Source: Parachlamydiales bacterium (lineage in GTDB: Bacteria; Chlamydiota; Chlamydiia; Chlamydiales; JABDDJ01). Taken from it: a stretch of 64,000 bases of DNA. This document shows, piece by piece, positions 61,308 through 64,000 of this stretch (its first letter is position 1; each line of letters starts with the position of its first letter). The stretch covers positions 1 to 64,000 of the forward strand of contig JBAZCF010000001.1 of assembly GCA_041671045.1 (NCBI GenBank), given 5' to 3'. The notes under the pieces are model-generated. The model was not told where the DNA came from and searched no databases. It was given only the letters and a program-made list of their open reading frames with translations. Both the position numbers and the translations under genes were made by a program.

Positions 61308-62026
61308 AACTACGCGAATTTATTCCTCCATTGATTCTTGTTCTGCTGACTTGTTCAAGTTTATGGGGGGAGAAAGCTTCCACTTATACACCCAATGACC
61401 TGTCAAATTTAGGCCGAATCAAGCCTCAAGTTAAGACCATAGTCATTGATCCGGGGCATGGAGGAAAAGATCTGGGAACACATTCGAGTAAGACACCCTC
61501 TTATAAAGAAAAAGAGCTCAATCTTGTCACGGCGCGTGTACTTCAAAAATACCTTCAAAAGCTGGGCTATCGCGTTCTAATGACTAGATCCGACGACTCA
61601 GCCGTTGATCTCATCGAACGCGCTGTATTCGCCAATGACTGCCGTTGCGACCTGTTTGTCAGTGTCCACTATAATTCAGCTCCCAATGCCCAGGCTAGCG
61701 GAATTGAAGTCTATTTCTTCCAAAGCAAAGAGAAACCCCAACGCGCTAAAGCTTCTGAACTCCTAGGGCAATATATCCTTACCGGCGTAATCGAACAAAC
61801 ACAAGCCAAAGCCCGCGGCGTCAGAAAAGGGAATTTTGCCGTGATCAGGGAAACTACTATGCCGGCAGTTCTTATCGAAGGGGGATTTCTTACTAACGAA
61901 ACCGAAAGGGATAACATTCTTCAAGCGGTGTATCGTAGGAAAATTGCACTAGGAATCGCCCAGGGAATTGAGCATTATTTCGCTGCACAGAAGTTGGCTA
62001 TCTTAGAACCCACCGCAAAAATATAG
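61304..62026 (+). CDS. amiA: N-acetylmuramoyl-L-alanine amidase (AmiA type)
   Basis: The 240-residue protein has a signal peptide (MKLREFIPPLILVLLTCSSL, probable cleavage about residue 22) and an Amidase_3 domain: the first zinc ligand is His in IVIDPGHGGKD, the second Glu lies in KEKELNLVTARVLQ, and the third His in FVSVHYNSAP. The catalytic Glu is in LIEGGFLTNETE. It cleaves the bond between MurNAc and L-Ala. The chlamydial homologue (CT268) is reported to have additional carboxypeptidase activity and acts in septation. In Chlamydia the next gene is the IHF/HU gene CT267; here a tRNA-Arg on the other strand follows. Confidence 0.93.
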   Translation: MKLREFIPPLILVLLTCSSLWGEKASTYTPNDLSNLGRIKPQVKTIVIDPGHGGKDLGTHSSKTPSYKEKELNLVTARVLQKYLQKLGYRVLMTRSDDSAVDLIERAVFANDCRCDLFVSVHYNSAPNAQASGIEVYFFQSKEKPQRAKASELLGQYILTGVIEQTQAKARGVRKGNFAVIRETTMPAVLIEGGFLTNETERDNILQAVYRRKIALGIAQGIEHYFAAQKLAILEPTAKI

Positions 62027-62058
62027 CTTTCATTCAATTCTATTGAGGAAAAAAGAAT

Positions 62059-62131
62059 CGTCCTCGGCGCGACTCGAACGCGCGACCTGTTGCTTAGGAG
62101 GCAACCGCTCTATCCACTGAGCTACGAGAAC
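62059..62131 (-). tRNA. tRNA-Arg (anticodon CCT)
   Basis: On the minus strand the acceptor is GTTCTCG with CGAGGAC (one G-T pair) and discriminator G. The anticodon stem GTTGC/GCAAC encloses CTCCTAA, giving anticodon CCT (Arg AGG). The T loop is TTCGAGT. CCA is not encoded. Confidence 0.94.
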
Positions 62132-62238
62132 AAAAGAGAGACGCTATATTAATACTCCGTAGAATTCCTTACAACATTCTAGATTGTGAATTACTCATCC
62201 TTTTCGTTAGTCTATGTAAAAAACAGCATGAGGATTTT

Positions 62239-63690
62239 ATGGCACAAGCAGATATTGGACTAATAGGTCTCGCAGTAATGGGGCAAAACCTTGCTCTTAA
62301 CATACATGATAAAGGGTATAAGATTGCTGTATTCAACCGTACAGTCACTAAGGTAGATGATTTCCTAAAAGGCCCCGCAAAAAACTCACAAGTCATCGGC
62401 ACCCACTCTCTGCCAGAATTTGTAAAATCCCTTAAGCAACCACGCAAGATCATTATGATGGTCAAAGCAGGACAGGCCGTAGATGAACTTATCGCAGAAC
62501 TTCTTCCTCTTCTTGATAAAGGCGACATCCTAATTGACGGCGGTAACAGTCTTTTTACAGACACGAACCGGCGCACAAGAGATCTGGATGCTAAAGGCAT
62601 TCTCTTTGTCGGCGCAGGCATATCCGGTGGAGAAGAAGGTGCCCGTAATGGCCCTTCCATCATGCCCGGCGGCAACCCTAAAGCCTGGCCGCATATTAAA
62701 GAAATCTTCCAATCCATTGCCGCCAAAGTCGAGACAGGTGAACCCTGCTGCGATTGGGTAGGTGATGAAGGTGCCGGACACTATGTTAAAATGGTCCATA
62801 ATGGCATTGAATATGGCGATATCCAGCTCATCTGCGAATCCTATCAACTCTTAAAAAATGGCGTTAGACTAGATAACGAGCAGTTATCGCATGTCTTTGC
62901 CTCGTGGAATGAGAAGCAGCTCAATAGCTACCTTATCGAGATTACCAGCCATGTGTTCCGTCAGAAAGATGAAGATGGAAAATCAGTTGTAGACCAGATC
63001 CTAGATGTGGCAGGTCAGAAAGGCACAGGTAAATGGACTGCGATTAATGCCCTAGATTTAGGTATGCCATTAACACTCATCGGTGAAGCAGTGTTTGCAC
63101 GCAATCTATCTTCCCTTAAAACAGAGCGTGAAAGGGCTAGCAAACTGCTGAAAGGTCCTCAAGAAAGTTATAAAGGGGACAGCGGCGAATTCATCGAGCA
63201 TATCCGTCAAGCACTGTACGCCTCGAAGATCATTAGCTATGCTCAAGGGTTCATGCTGATGCACCAAGCTGCTGTGGAATATAAGTGGAACTTAAACTAC
63301 GGCGCTGTTGCTTTGTTATGGCGTGGAGGCTGCATCATCCGCAGTCAATTTCTCGGTAAAATCAAAGATGCTTATGCAAAAAATCCAAAACTGGAAAACC
63401 TTTTGCTCGATGACTACTTCGTCCAAGAAATATCTTCCAGCCAAGCCGGATGGCGTAATGCTATCTCCTCAGCTGTGCAGATGGGTGTACCCACACCTTG
63501 CTTTAGCAGTGCGTTAGCCTTCTATGATGGGTACCGTAGTTCTCGTTTGCCAGCAAACCTGCTCCAAGCATTACGCGACTACTTCGGTGCACATACCTAT
63601 GAGCGCATTGACCGTCCACGTGGCGAATACCACCACACAGACTGGATCAATAGTGGAACAGGGGTCAGCGCCGGATCCTATAACGCTTAG
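62239..63690 (+). CDS. gnd: 6-phosphogluconate dehydrogenase (decarboxylating)
   Basis: The 483-residue protein begins with the NADP-binding fold IGLIGLAVMGQNLALNIHDK and has the family motifs GDILIDGGNSLFTDTNRR, FVGAGISGGEEGARNGPSIM, the catalytic Lys/His region GAGHYVKMVHNGIEYGD and the C-terminal YFGAHTYERID. It converts 6-phosphogluconate to ribulose 5-phosphate, CO2 and NADPH in the oxidative pentose phosphate pathway. It is monocistronic and ends in a strong intrinsic terminator. GAGGAT precedes the ATG. Confidence 0.97.
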   Translation: MAQADIGLIGLAVMGQNLALNIHDKGYKIAVFNRTVTKVDDFLKGPAKNSQVIGTHSLPEFVKSLKQPRKIIMMVKAGQAVDELIAELLPLLDKGDILIDGGNSLFTDTNRRTRDLDAKGILFVGAGISGGEEGARNGPSIMPGGNPKAWPHIKEIFQSIAAKVETGEPCCDWVGDEGAGHYVKMVHNGIEYGDIQLICESYQLLKNGVRLDNEQLSHVFASWNEKQLNSYLIEITSHVFRQKDEDGKSVVDQILDVAGQKGTGKWTAINALDLGMPLTLIGEAVFARNLSSLKTERERASKLLKGPQESYKGDSGEFIEHIRQALYASKIISYAQGFMLMHQAAVEYKWNLNYGAVALLWRGGCIIRSQFLGKIKDAYAKNPKLENLLLDDYFVQEISSSQAGWRNAISSAVQMGVPTPCFSSALAFYDGYRSSRLPANLLQALRDYFGAHTYERIDRPRGEYHHTDWINSGTGVSAGSYNA

Positions 63691-63712
63691 TTTCAGATTT
63701 TTTTTGAGAAAT

Positions 63713-63741
63713 AAGCTTCCCCTAGTATAGGGGAAGCTTTT
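63713..63741 (+). terminator. Strong intrinsic terminator after gnd
   Basis: AAGCTTCCCCTA (63713-63724) pairs perfectly with TAGGGGAAGCTT (63728-63739), twelve pairs with a three-base loop, followed by TTATAAG. It also faces the end of the convergent gene at 63752 and can serve both strands. Confidence 0.85.
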
Positions 63742-63751
63742 ATAAGATGGA

Positions 63752-64000
63752 CTACCTACGGTAAATGGGAAATTGAATGCCGTAAGGTTTGCAGAGTGGA
63801 AAATAGTGCTCGCCCCCATTGACCAAATCAAACATTCTAATGACTAGATTAAGATCCTCTTCAGTTTGACCTTCTTCCATTTCGAGCGTTTCATTTTTGT
63901 AGAATACCTCCACAATAGCAGAATGTATCTGAGGCATAGCTATTTCACTCAGCAGTGTTTCAGCCATGGAGTTCGAGAACATAGTGTGGAAATAGTCACT
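63752..64000 (-). CDS. C-terminal part of another BTB/POZ-domain protein (runs off right edge)
   Basis: Reading leftwards, the frame is open from the window edge through SDYFHTMFSNSMAETLLSEI to a stop at 63752, so this is the 3' end of a gene beginning outside the window. The segment S-D-Y-F-x-x-M-F-x-x-x-M-x-E matches the BTB core of the 42243 gene (SDYFNSMFSIGMSE). The rest (IHSAIVEVFYKNETLE) fits the end of a BTB domain, after which an acidic and then aromatic tail follows. It would be a second BTB protein. A shorter reading from the ATG at 63982 cuts the BTB motif and is less likely. Identification from one short motif is tentative. Confidence 0.6.
   Translation of the reverse strand, partial: SDYFHTMFSNSMAETLLSEIAMPQIHSAIVEVFYKNETLEMEEGQTEEDLNLVIRMFDLVNGGEHYFPLCKPYGIQFPIYRR

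Overview
The window comes from an environmental (amoeba-associated type) member of the Chlamydiae, order Parachlamydiales. The reasons are conserved gene order and gene content. The block 30590-42125 follows the Chlamydia trachomatis type III secretion (T3SS) order CT663-CT673 (scc4, cdsD, cdsE, cdsF, cdsG, CT668, cdsN, cdsO, cdsP, cdsQ, pkn5). The block 55654-62026 follows CT274-CT268 (TPR protein, CT273, rsmH, ftsL-like, ftsI, murE, amiA), and tig-clpP-clpX follows CT707-CT705. Eukaryote-like BTB/POZ and F-box proteins, typical of amoeba-infecting Parachlamydiales, are also present. No insertion sequence, prophage or CRISPR array was seen.

Layout. 1-244: 5' end of an unknown Pro-rich gene that runs off the left edge. 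361-1872: comM-type AAA ATPase. 1991-3400: a protein built of three internal repeats. 3481-10189: a minus-strand set with two MptE-like/MAF-type (DUF115) proteins, MORN-type repeats, a small-molecule-kinase-like protein and a small charged protein. 10280-16571: housekeeping and small genes (Rieske ferredoxin, HPF, RlmN, RecO, RMND1/DUF155, YidD) with tRNAs. 16625-20272: three tRNA-Gly genes, then tig, clpP and clpX. 21339-30576: a putative T3SS translocator operon with a long structured leader, two SycD/LcrH-type chaperones, a 1225-residue hydrophobic protein with N-terminal repeats and a YopD-like protein. 30590-42125: core T3SS operon (chaperone, basal body, needle, ATPase, stalk, ruler, C-ring, kinase). 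42243-47431: a BTB gene, its decayed partial duplicate and an F-box gene, located where cdsC stands in Chlamydia. 47673-54416: secreted protein, TPR plus degenerate metallo-beta-lactamase protein and two MCP-like receptors. 54488-55657: PseC-like aminotransferase. 55654-62131: division and peptidoglycan cluster and a tRNA-Arg. 62239-63690: gnd. 63752-64000: C-terminal part of another BTB protein entering from the right edge.

How it fits together. Most of the window serves host interaction by type III secretion. One operon makes translocator-like proteins with dedicated chaperones. The next makes the basal body, needle and ATPase, with FHA domains on CdsD next to a kinase that could phosphorylate FHA partners. 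Candidate effectors that mimic ubiquitin-ligase adaptors (BTB, F-box) lie directly beside it. The needle gene cdsF is flanked by two strongly structured non-coding segments. The upstream one is closed by a 21-bp long-range helix and is the best candidate here for an undescribed RNA element. All functional assignments are from sequence reading alone; no database search was run.
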